Shown: positions 1 through 11,500 of the stretch, piece after piece
How positions within the stretch are numbered: position 1 is the stretch's first letter
Layout of the letters: each line of letters begins with the position of its first letter
Assembly (NCBI RefSeq): GCF_900496995.4
Contig: NC_044004.1
Span: 81,475,538 to 81,539,537 of the forward strand
DNA length: 64,000 nucleotides
Reading direction: 5' to 3'
From: Aquila chrysaetos chrysaetos
Lineage: Eukaryota > Chordata > Aves > Accipitriformes > Accipitridae
The notes under the pieces: model-generated
Told to the model about the DNA's origin: nothing
Database searches by the model: none
Seen by the model: only the letters and a program-made list of their open reading frames with translations
Made by a program: the position numbers and the translations under genes

Positions 1-3000
1 AATTACTGCTTATTAATTAAGATACTAGTTCCAGTAATAATAGTAGTAGATTAAAAATGTGTAACTCAGTGCTTTGTAACTCTTACTTAGTTTATGTACT
101 TTAGCATGCATTTGTGTTTTGGGTTTGCTGTTTGATGTCACTGTTTTAATTTTTATTCTGTTCAGATGCCAGTGTTTTTTCATGTTTCTCTTATGTTCTG
201 TCCATACACTTATTTCAGTCTTCTTTTATTCTTTAAAAAAAACTAGAATCAATTATTTTCTTATAAAGTTAGTTCTGTAACTTCACAGATACTGTTTTTG
301 TTTCCCTTTTTTCCCCTTTAAATATTACACTGTGATGTTACTCGTCCTTACTGTAATAACATTGTGTTTTAAAACAAAGTTTTTTTAAAAAAAAAACAAG
401 TTAGGTTTGTGTATCTCTGGTTCACAGAAAAGATTATTTTTCAGCCTCAAAGAACAATGTTACACGTACAGGTGAAACGCAAGCCAGAGATAAAATGTGG
501 AGAAACCATTGTAATATGGGCTTTGCTTTATGTTGGAAGTAGCATAATGCCTAAGTCGCTGTTAAAAGCGTGTATTAGCAAAGTTGTGCCCTAAAATACA
601 AAGTAAATCTGCTAAAGAGCTTTGCTGGCCTCTGAAGAGCATGGGAACATTGTAGAATTTAAAGAGGTTCAAACATAAAGTAGTTAGAATTGTATCAAAA
701 ATATCTAGTGCTTAGTTTCTGACTGGTAGAACAGGTGCTGTGCATGTTTGGTGAAATACCAGTATTGCCAGGGTAATGAATTGATAGCGTAAACATGAAA
801 GCACAGTCTGCTGGTAGTGGCTGTCCAAGGAGCGTGGTGTTGAAAATGCAGATTTTATATTATGCTCCATATGAGATTCATCGGGCATTTAAGTCATGGC
901 GGCTTAACTCAGGCTTGCACAGGAAAGCAGAGCAAGCCTGTGGCAGAGCCCAGCGTCTTGTTTCTGCTGCTGCTCTTCGCACTGCTTTTGGAAAGGCTGA
1001 GGAGCTCAGCTGGTATACGGGCTAGTATCTCCAGTCTGCTGTGCTGCGGTAATTTTCTCTACTTTTGCATAGTTGGTGTTCCCTCGGTGGAGAGAAGATT
1101 TTCTATCTGCTAGTAGCAACGCAGCCGTAAATTGTGACTTACAGTACTGTGTGAGGTGCAGTTAGTGCGAATTGAGTCACTGATGTCAGCACTTTGGTCT
1201 CAAAGTTTCAGTGAATCTTTTAACCTCTTCTTGAACACGGTCTTGGGTGCGTTAACAGCCAGTACCCGCTCACGTTAAATAACAACCTAGTGATAGTGGT
1301 TTGAGTTAATGCGAAGTAATGGCTCGGAGAACAATTACAGGTATCTGCACCTGATGCAGAGGAAAATACAGTGTAATTTATCTTTATTCATAACACTTTG
1401 TGTTTCTTCCTTCAAACCATTATGTGTAGTTTAGCAACTAACCTCGTGAAATGAATAATTTAATTATAGGGCCTCTGCGTGATGATTTAACATGATGTTG
1501 TAACAGTAGGATTTTTATAAAATTCTGTCTGAAGCTTAGCGCACAGAATTGTATCTCAGGAATACGATTATAAGAAAAACAGCAATGAAAATTTTTTGCC
1601 TAATTCTTTTATATGATTCTGTAGTATCCCAGCTCAGAGCAGATTGGATGGCCACAATGCACTTCATTCCCCAAACAGAAAAGAGGATCTTGCAGTAATC
1701 ACACGTCTGAGAGGCAAGATAGTAGCTGTGTCCTTCTCTTTGCTGTAGCTTAGTGACAGATGTAAAATGTTTGGCAGATGAAGTTTTCTGTTTCCTGACC
1801 TGTTGCTACACAATAGCGATACAAAGGGCATAAATTGGATGAGCCAGTAAGATGAGCTGAGGCCGTACTCCAGAGAGAGTGTTGCGTTGTGTATTTTCGG
1901 GAGGCTGCAGAAGGAGGAGCTAGCTGAAAGATGTTAACTGTGCTTACAGAAGAGGAGGCAGAGTAGTGTTGTATTGCTCTTCACCTGCTTTGGTGCGAAG
2001 GTGGGATGCTTTCTCCCCACCGAGAATGACATTTTGAACTGCTGACGTTCTGGAATGATCACGATAACCTCATACACTGATGCAGCTGTTTCAGCATCAG
2101 GTCCATGGCCTAACAACCGGCGGTACCGCTACCCTGTTCAGCAGACACCAGGTGCACATTTTGTTCCAGTGTATTGTGATTTCATTTTCTGTTTATTTAA
2201 AAAACAACTATATTCTCCCTGTTATTAATTGCTTGCAAGCTTGCTTGTTTCTCACTTTTTAATATTCCTCTCACACTTCCAGTCTTTCCACCAGAGGCTG
2301 CTTTTCAAATTGTTTTATTATAAATTAAAGCTAACAGCACCCCTAGGGTCTAATTTCTAGAATGATTCAGGGAATAGCAGTCCTGCCACCCTGACAGCTA
2401 TTATAAGCTCAAGCTTCATGCTTTAGCAAGGTACTTAGGAAAGATACTTTCCCCCTACACCAAACATGACTTCTGGATGTAGATTTTCTACGACAACAGT
2501 GAGAAAGCTGTTCTCTTGTCAGGAGCTGGCTGCAGCTGGAGATAAGATACTGATAGGGACGAATGCATTTTGGAGGAAGCAGAGAGAATTCTCTCAGATT
2601 ACTGACTGTCTGGGTCCTTATGTGTATGCTCATGATGATGTTTGTCATCAAATTTGAGATCTAGAAGGAATGTTTCCCACCTTAGGTGATAAAGGACCTT
2701 AAAAATCTTTTTGCTTTTCTTCGCAGCATGGACTACAACATGGGAAGAGGCTCTCTCCTTCCTGTGAAGGAGAAGGGAAATGAGGATGCCACTCTGTAAC
2801 TGAAATGTAGTATTAGAACATGTTTTATAGTATTGCAGTATGACCCACACCCCCAGAGAATGACTCTTCTTTGCAAAGATGTGCAATCTATGCATTTTAT
2901 TCCTCCGCTTGTTATTCTAACACCGTGCAGAGTTTGCACAAACAGGTACAAGGTTCCTTCCTTTGTACAGACTACTAGCCCACACGTATTTAAAATATTC

Positions 3001-4456
3001 AGCTCTGCACCAAGTGGTTTCTTACTTTTTATTGATTTGACTCTTTCAGGTTGCATTAAAGTTGTATGAATCATGTGAGTCTGTGTGGGATATAGTACCT
3101 CCAGCACAGTTGTGTTTTTGTGTGCCCTGTGGGAGTGTATGTGCATGTGCGTGTCTGTACAAAGTATTACAAATGTTACGATTCATTAAGGAAAGGTAGC
3201 ACTTAAAAAAAGTCTTAAATCAGCCATCACAAACGTGCCTTTAGGAACATATTCTTACCTCATACCTATGAAGGAATGCATACAGCATTCTCCTCTCATG
3301 TCAGGATCTCACCCTATTTTCACTTCTGAAGGCAGGTATTTTAACTTGAGGACAGTAAAATCAGACTTACTCTTAATTTGTTATTTATTGAAAATCTTAG
3401 TGTCTATAACTGTCTTGCTTATGCGTGTACATCTTTTAGGACTGGAACATACTTCTTTTACTAGAAAAAGTGCTTGACAAACAACAGTGAGCTTTAATAA
3501 TTCAAGGAATAAGCCATTTCTAGAATCTGAGTCTGAAATTACTTGAAGCTGTAGTTCAGGTTCCTTGCTAACATAAATTCCTGACATTAACCATTGATCA
3601 CAGTCTTATCTGCACGATGGTGATCACTCCAAAATACAAGGACAAGAGTGGACGGAAACAACATACTGAAAACTGGACCGTAGGCAATGCCTTCTGCTGG
3701 GATTGCTTGTGGGATTTCTCCTTCCTGTAGTAATGAGGCTGGAACTCTTTGGCAGCATCTCTTTGATATGAGATTGATAGGTTTTTTTCAGTAATGCTGT
3801 AGAATACCATCGTTATTTTTGCCAGCAATGCACACAGACTTATAAAGCTGAGTTGTTAAATTTATCATGGTCAGGAAACCTAGGTTTCTCATGGTATTTT
3901 TTTGCCCCTGGAAATGAATTAATGAAAGCACTAGTAAGAATGATGATTCCCAATGGGAAAAATTGCTGAGTGTAGATTAGGTAAATTCTGGCTAATCTGT
4001 GCTACTTAATACATCTGTAGATCGCTTCAAAACATTCACCATTCAGGAGGCATGTATTTTCGTCTATTTTGCTAATTTATTTCATTTTATACCTGTTGTT
4101 TTTATTTTATTTAACAGTAGAAAGAAACCAATTTAAACTAATCCATTTGGAACATACTTTCCTGAAGAAAAATCTTCAAATTTCTAAGAACATTTTTTTA
4201 AAAGCTCTTTCAAAACCCTGGATATCTTGGTCCTGGATAGAGGGATAAATCTGCGCTGGCATCTGAACAGAGTCATTTATGGCTACAACCTTTACAACTG
4301 TTCTTTGGCACCCACACTGCCTCCCAAAAGTACATCATTAACATTGTTTGTGTGCTCAAAGATTTTATAAGTTCTTGTTGCTTGTAATTAAATTATCGTT
4401 ATTTTTCTTTTGGCCTTCTCTTTTTCTTCCTTCACATCTACTTGACCCTCATACAG
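1..4456. other. CAMK2D intronic DNA, no exon seen
   Basis: AT-rich, low-complexity-poor sequence upstream of the first exon-like block. No stretch resembles the CaMKII kinase, regulatory or linker exons. The last linker exon (known to encode an acidic IEDED-type segment just before RKQEII) was searched for by eye here and up to 16419 and not found, so it should lie upstream of base 1. Short open frames here (for example 409-594, 795-1113, 2733-3146) have no recognisable domain. The last 70 bases before 4457 form a long pyrimidine-rich tract ending in CAG, read as a splice acceptor. Confidence 0.6.
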
Positions 4457-4741
4457 CTCTCACAAAGGAGGGTGACATGGAGAGGTTATGTTCCACCCAC
4501 CACTCCTCCTCTTCCATTGCTTCTTCATCTCACTGGTCACCACCCTTGCCGTGCCCCAGCGGCCGCTCCTGCTGCCGGTGCCTGCTGAGGACTCTGATCA
4601 CACTCTACCTCTTCATCTTTGTTTGTTCATACGTTGTGTTTCTTTCCATCAATTCAGCGGGCAAGTCCACGAAAAATGCAAACTCAGAGAGTCATTCGCT
4701 TGAGTCTGAGCTCTCCCACTCCACTCCTTCCTCTCTACTGT
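4457..4741 (+). CDS. CAMK2D: Candidate alternative CAMK2D exon: membrane-anchor (KAP-like) exon
   Basis: Seen: a pyrimidine-rich tract ends in CATACAG at 4456, and a consensus GTAAGT donor begins at 4742. The block between is 285 bases and fully open. An ATG at 4477 has G at -3 and G at +4, a strong start context. From it, 88 codons run to the donor: a Ser/His/Pro-rich head, a Cys/Arg patch (SGRSCCRCLLR), then one transmembrane helix (TLITLYLFIFVCSYVVFLSI), then a polar tail starting NSAGKSTKN. The exon ends in phase 1, exactly what the hub exon at 16420 needs. Known family fact: CAMK2A has an internal-promoter product, alpha-KAP, with a hydrophobic anchor in place of the kinase. Inference: this is the delta equivalent, giving about 222 residues with the hub exons and stop at 24061. 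The acceptor could receive an untranslated first exon, or transcription could start just upstream; an in-frame ATG also lies at 4348. Transcript support is unknown. Confidence 0.55.
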
Positions 4742-5951
4742 GTAAGTTGAGAGACTCATCTGTTCAGATGATGTCTTTTGTCTCTCCTTCTCTTCCCTTC
4801 CCATCATCTGACAGTAGCACAAAAAAGGTAAATACTGTGATCTGTCTGATCTAGGAATGACCTTTTCTTAGGGTTTACAAAAGTATGGAGTATATTTTTT
4901 TAGATACTTATTTCTTGGCCAGGTTTTATTAATTGTAAAAATATTATCATCAGCTGTAACAGCAGTATAAATAGGTATGTATTTCATCAAGTTGTATCTT
5001 GCAGAGGTAATCTTTGCAGTAGTTTTCAACTTTGAGATAGATTTCACTCTCGCCTCTGGCTTGGATCCTGTATAGGGTCTCCAGATTAATTACCTGTTAC
5101 GTTTATGTATGTTATAAAGTATAAAGTTATATAAAGTATGTTATACTTTCTTTAGCATCACTATTGATAAACCAACCTTAAAGCTGCTGTGACAGCTGTT
5201 AGCCTGCAGCATTGATTCATGACAACTGAAAAGTTTCATGCTTTGCTTAGGAGGAGATCTGTGGTGATTAGTGACCAATTAACTGTAAAGGAAAACTTTA
5301 GGGTGAGGAGGCTGTGTTTGAGCAGTTTAAAGATGAGAGGATAAAGGCATTGTGTTAGTAGCTTGTATAGTGTCAGAATATAAATGGCCTGCGCAGATGT
5401 ATTTCTTGTTTATAAATTAACTCCGAAATTCTTTAGAGTGGAGGGATCTTGTGGGTTGAATTGGGGAATGATTTCTAGGAATGTAGGTTCTGCTTGCTGG
5501 ATTCTGATCCTGCGTCCTGTGTGTGTCAGGGTAGTTGCACTGGTACTAAGAATGGGTAGCTGCATTGGTAAAGGTGAGGTCCAGATGGGCCCTTGGAAAC
5601 ACGGGCTGTGTGCAATTGGCCTGAACCTTATTTTAAATTTGAGTGGAATTTTTGCTAGGTGCAACTAATGCAGGTGAGAGGGGAATCGGTCCCCAGGATG
5701 ATGGGCTGTCTCCTGTCACGACTGTTGACAGGTAATGTTGAGAGAGTAGCTTCATTCCGAGGGAGGAGCAGGTTAGTATATATCAATATATAGATGACTG
5801 TATATCAAACTAGAACTACAATACCAACAGCGCAAACGGCGCAGAACCTTAAAGAAGAGAGGAATTAGTAGGGAAGACATGGACCTGTATAACATTCAAA
5901 GCTAACACGCACCGTAAGGCTTTTATTTCATCCACAGTATATCTATCCCCA

Positions 5952-6558
5952 TTTCATTGTTTAACCCCAGCCAGTAACTAAGCACCACGCAGCCACTCAC
6001 TCACTCCCCCCCACCCAGTGGGATGGGGGAGAGAATTGGGGGGAAAAAAAAAAAGAAGGTAAAACTCATGGGTTGAGATAAGAACAGTTTAGTAGAACAG
6101 AAAGGAAAAAACTAATAATGATAATAACAACAATAATAAAATGACAGTAATAATAATAATAATAATAATAGGATTAGAATATACAAAACAAGTGATGCAC
6201 AATGCCATTGCTCACCACCCGCCAACTGATGCCCAGTTAGTTCCTGAGCAGCGATCCCCCCAGGCCAACTCCCCCCAGCTTATATACTGGGCATGACATC
6301 CCATGGTATGGAATATCCCTTTGGCCAGTTGGGGTCAGCTGTCCTGGCTGTGTCCCCTCCCAGCTTCTTGTGCCCCTCCAGCCTTCTTGCTGGCTGGGCA
6401 TGAGAAGCTGAAAAATCCTTGACTTGGTATAAACACTACTTGGCAACAGCTGAGAACATCAGTGTGTTATCAACATTCTTCTCATACTGAACCCAAAACA
6501 TAACTCTATACCAGCTACTAGAAAGAAAATTAACTCAATCCCAGCCGAAACCAGGACA
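5952..6558 (-). mobile_element. Solo LTR of an avian endogenous retrovirus
   Basis: Read on the minus strand the element starts TGTCCTGGTTTCGGCTGGGA and ends at an AC-rich TTAAACAATGAAA edge. The direct repeat CCCCA flanks it at 5947-5951 and 6559-6563, a 5-bp target-site duplication. It contains a TATATAAG box on the minus strand (about 6280-6290) and an internal AAT/AAC microsatellite at 6113-6172. No internal retroviral sequence is attached, so it is a solo LTR left by LTR-LTR recombination. The core GGTATTCCATACCAT block is shared with the LTR at 52720-53295 and the provirus LTRs, so all belong to related families. It lies antisense to CAMK2D inside an intron. Confidence 0.85.
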
Positions 6559-8483
6559 CCCCAGAAAATCTATTATGTACCCAACATTTTCAGATTTGAA
6601 TGCTAGCAGCCTCACGTTTCCTGCTTCATTGGGTGGTTAATAGTGTTAAGACCACTGTTAATGTTTAAACGTAGATGTTCATTACTAATTCTGTTACCAA
6701 ATTTAGGAAGAGAGGCACCTGAGGTAATACCGCTATACTTAAAAAAAGTAGATTATTTGAGTTTCCCTGAAAGCGTGTGGTGCAGAAATGGCATAGTATG
6801 TATATACAGTGACATTTGAAGAAAGTGAATGATCTCATATTTATTCTGTTCATTCTGTGACTTCAGAAGCAAGCACACTTCTTTGCCACTTTGTTCCACA
6901 GAATAAACTTCTCAAAAATCCTGTAAAAAAGTGCAGGTAGAATTCAGTTTAAAGAATGCTACAATGATCAAATTAAACAACCATCTGCTATGAGGCAGGA
7001 AAAGTATTAGGTGAAACTGTTTTGGTAAAGCTACTTGGTAGAGACATGATGGTACTACTACAAAACAACTCAGTTTTGTTTAAATTATTTACAGATTAGA
7101 AATTTAGAATTTGCCAAAACACTAGTAGGCAAAGCAGCAGAAGTTAACTCAGTATCTGAATATGCACCAGACTTGCTTGTATTTTTTTATTCTGAAGCTT
7201 CAAAATAACTTCATCCTGATAATGGGAATATTTAATTTCCTTAAATAACTAAGTTTAGTGACCAAAGAAACGGTAAAGTCCCCGTAACCTCACCTGTCCT
7301 CAACATGATTTTAAAAATGCGTGATTCTGGTATAATACGATTTTAGAAATGGCTGTGATATGCTGTGTTTTCTGTAGCCGTACATTTAATAGGAATCAGC
7401 GGTCCTGTGGCTTGAGAAAAATCAGAAAACCAAAAGTAGTTATTGTCTGTCAAGCATAGGATTAATGGAAGTACAAGTAAACAGAACTTCCGTGCTGAGA
7501 GAAGACATTAGGAACGTGATAGGCTATTAGGGTAAAAACTGCTGTTGTGGCTAACGGAAGGTGAGTTTGTGCTAACATCATTTTGAAGTGGAGTTTTTGT
7601 TGGGATAGCTCTAACAATCTGTTTCAGAATATTGATACAGATTATAGAGGTCTCTGTAATATTGCTGTATAGAGGCTGTTGGAGTTGTGTACATCTGGCA
7701 GACTTACATTCACCAGAAAGAAGATAACTGCTATGAACTGCAATAGTAATGAATAATTTTCACTATCCATGAGCAATATTAAAAAAACAGTGAAAGATAA
7801 TACTGCTGAGACTTTTTTGGTAAACTACATGGGAGTTACAGGGCTTGCTGGAGACAATGATATAGGCTCACATGGTTATGATTTTTAACTTACATCATGG
7901 TAGAATTCAAGTCAGTGTTTTCAAAGAGCAAATTTGAGAATTGAGAAGAAAAAAATGATACAGTGAAGTCAGACTGCAAAGTTTAGGATGGGAAGTGGTG
8001 GTCAGAGGCATGTGCGGTTTCTTTATGTCAAAAGTGTCTGGGAAATGAGAAGGGCTCCAAAGATTAGCTGGGTGAATACCCGTACCTGACAGCTATTTCA
8101 TGACAGCACAGTGATAAGAAGGTGGGAAGCACAGTAGTCTACAGTGTTAGTTCCGTGTAATTCACTCTCTGTTTGTTGTTAAGTAGCGATTATTATAATT
8201 ATCGGTATACATTATAATCATAAACAAGAAAAATACTGATTTCTTAGCTGGTAAACTTCATAGGCTTTAATCTGCTGTCAGAGACATGGGAAAAAGATGA
8301 TGTAAATGTGGTGTGTTGAGAAAAGACAAGTTGCAGAAGGATTATCATATAGTTAAAGTAGGTCCTGGAGAACAAAACATCCCCTAGGTGCTTAAGATAT
8401 TGAGGAATATATTTTTAAAGGTAACACAGTTTTCCTATGAGTAAAATAGGTAAATGCCACGTTTCTTAGAATTACTGTTTGGG

Positions 8484-8510
8484 GATGATGATGATGATGA
8501 TGATGATGAT
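8484..8510. repeat. (GAT)9 microsatellite
   Basis: Nine uninterrupted GAT units within the CAMK2D intron. Confidence 0.95.
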
Positions 8511-11500
8511 CTCAGCACATCTCAATGCTTTTTAAAGCTTATTCAAAATGAAAGAGATGTAGAATTGAGGGTTATTATTGGTTTTCAAGTGGAAAACAAC
8601 AAGATTTCTCTGAATTGGTAGAGTGATTAGGTAGGAGCACAGTTTAAATAAAAATGTGCACAGTGGCAAAGGTTGTTAACATCTTAGTTATCAAGACTTT
8701 AAATATCATTTCTTGAGACAGCAGCCAGATTCCATGATTAATGTGACATGTTGAGAAACCATAAGTGCAGTGACCGTGATATAGCTTTGTTCTGAGACTG
8801 TGAGTGATTTGTCATTAAAAAATAAACATTTGCCGTCATTTGCCACACAGTATAAATACTAGTGTAATTGTATGGCAGCTCCAAGGAGGGAGCATCTTTA
8901 GAAATAATTATTTTCATATAAATAAAAAGAAACTACATAGGCCATACGATAAGTTGCTTAACATCACATTACAATAAAGGTTTACATAGGAGATGCATTC
9001 ATTTTGTTTGGTCTTTTTTGTCAGTATAGGGTGGAAAGTGCTGGGATAATTTTTCAGATATTTGCCTACATATCTAATGAATTAATGTTTTTTTCATTAG
9101 GCAAATAGTAGACTTACAGATTTTCAGAAAGGGGAAAGACAGTCGATAGCCTAAAAAAAATGCTGCAAACCATCCACCCATATCATAATTTGATGAATCA
9201 GAGTGAATCTTTGGAATCAGCAGGCGCTAGGAAAGCAATGTTACATGTAAGATGACAACTCAGATGTCTTAGTTCATATCAAAGTTGAAGGTTAAGCGGT
9301 GGGGTAGGAGATAAGCTCTGATCTTACATACACTAAATTTTGATAAACTTCTTGAATGAGAACTCCCCTGGAGTTTGCCTTGTTATCTGAGGGTCTAGGT
9401 ATTTTTTATGTAGATCTAAGATTCAATCAGTCATTTATTCATGCAGCACCTTCTTTTATTTTCTTCACAGAACTCACTTTCTTGCAATATATTGTAAGAG
9501 AAATTATCAGCAGAGAATTTTCAAATATTGGTGTGAAGAGAATGGTTTTGAAAAACATTTTGTGACATTTGCTGTATTCCTCCGCTTCTGGGGTAGCAGT
9601 CTGTGCTGTAAAGTTGAATGATATCTGGTACATCCTCATAGCCAGAGTTCATTATACAACACAGGATTAAATTTCTAGTCTCTTCCTCTCTTGTTTCAAA
9701 CTTTGGTTGTTTTCAGGGTACAGAAATAACATTAGTGGCTGTATGCTTTCTGTCTATTTGTTGGGACGGTGTTCAGATTAGAAATGAAGCTAGGTTCCTC
9801 CGTACTGTGCCATTGAATTTTAGCAGACCCATGTCACCTTGATAAGGACTGTACTGTTTTAAAATGATAGCACAATGGGTAGGATTTGTCTCCCCAGATT
9901 AAGACATCCTCCACAATGTAGATACCTATATTTGAGCTAGTTGTCTAGAATCCATTTAGTCAACACAAATAGGTCAGATGAGTCATACTTGTCTTAAATA
10001 CTTATTTTAGGATAGGATGAATTGTGCCCTCAAAGTGCTTATTTCTCTCCATTGACTGTAAGGGAGGGGGTTGAGAGAAAAAACTCACTTGTCTGTACTT
10101 ACACACGTCCAAAATATTGCGAGATTAATGCAGTCTGATGTGTACCAAGATATGTAGTTAAGAGTACCGAGTTGAAAAGTTTTAAGGGTTTTTTTCCTTG
10201 AGAAACAACATGTGAGCATGTCATTTTAATCATCTTTGAGTTTGTGCGCTAATCTGTAAACATGAGGCTACCTCATTCTTCTGGAAAGGTGCTTTACTGC
10301 TTAGCAGGGATTTCATCACTATCTGTTTCAAAGCAAACAGTAGTAAGGGGTGTGCGGTTCCCTGATTTGGGTATTATTTGGAAGATGAAGGTGATTTGTC
10401 TTTGCTATGGATTTCACAGGCCCTGTTGCAAGTGCTGCCTGCACTGCGCTTATTTGATAAGCTGTTTGCTGAAGGACCGAAAATACTGTTTCCATACTTC
10501 GCTAGTCCGATGACTGTTCCTAGGTTTATTTTGTGTTAAAAGAAATACATCAAAGAACAATTAAAAAAGTGTATTCCTACTTCTGTAAGCTCAGTGGGGG
10601 TAATTGATAACCATTCCAGTATAGTAATTACATAGTCAATCATCTAGAGTATTGACAACAGTAGAAAGATACTCCAATATCTGAATGAAGCGTAAGGTGT
10701 TCTAAATTATCATTTTCAGAACAAAAATACTGGTGGCAGTGTTGAAAAAATTCATGGGTAATATGGTGGTCAATCAGTTACCAAAGATTCTTTTTTTGTG
10801 TTTCACAAAACATGAAGTTTCTGGTACGTGTATTTCTGAGGACTTCATTTTCAAATATGTACAGTGCATTTTTATTCTGCGCTTTCTCTCTGCAATTAAA
10901 ATACCAAAATATCCATCGTTTCTGTGTGATTCTTGTAGGCTGAGTTTAAAAATGTTGCTTGGGGCTACAGGAAGGGAAGAAAAGCCCCATGTTTTTCTAG
11001 CCCTCCTCGAAAAACATTTTTGTTGTTGTTTTGTACTTTTTTTTTTCCTGTGATACTTGATTTTACTAGCTGTGAGACTGCACCTTGTAGGTTTAAGGCA
11101 TTTATAGTGTTAGAAGTTTTTTGAGTAAATGGTGTTCTTAATTATTTTGTGTTCTTTAGACACTAGTGTTAATGATGTTCTCTAATTATGAAGGATTATC
11201 CCCACTTCGGAGCTGAGTGGGGAAAAAAGGTAGTGAAATACAGCTAGAAGTTAATAACTGATTTGAAGTTAATATATGTACTACAGCAGTGCTGCAGAAG
11301 TAATTTTAGCCAGTGTTAGAAAATGTTCTGGTTTGTTCTTTTCTTCTTATTTGGTCTTTTTATAGCTCTTTTTCATAAAGTTTTTGTTTCAGCTGCCTTT
11401 GTATTAGTCATATACCTACCCACTCGCCAAAGCAGGAGTCATATTTTTTTGAACTGCTAATATCTTAGTACCTTAACTCACTGACCCTACAGGGTTAAAG

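Noticed and set aside
4488..4703. Alternative frame over the KAP-like exon
   Set aside because: Different frame, lacks the transmembrane pattern and does not match the hub exon phase.
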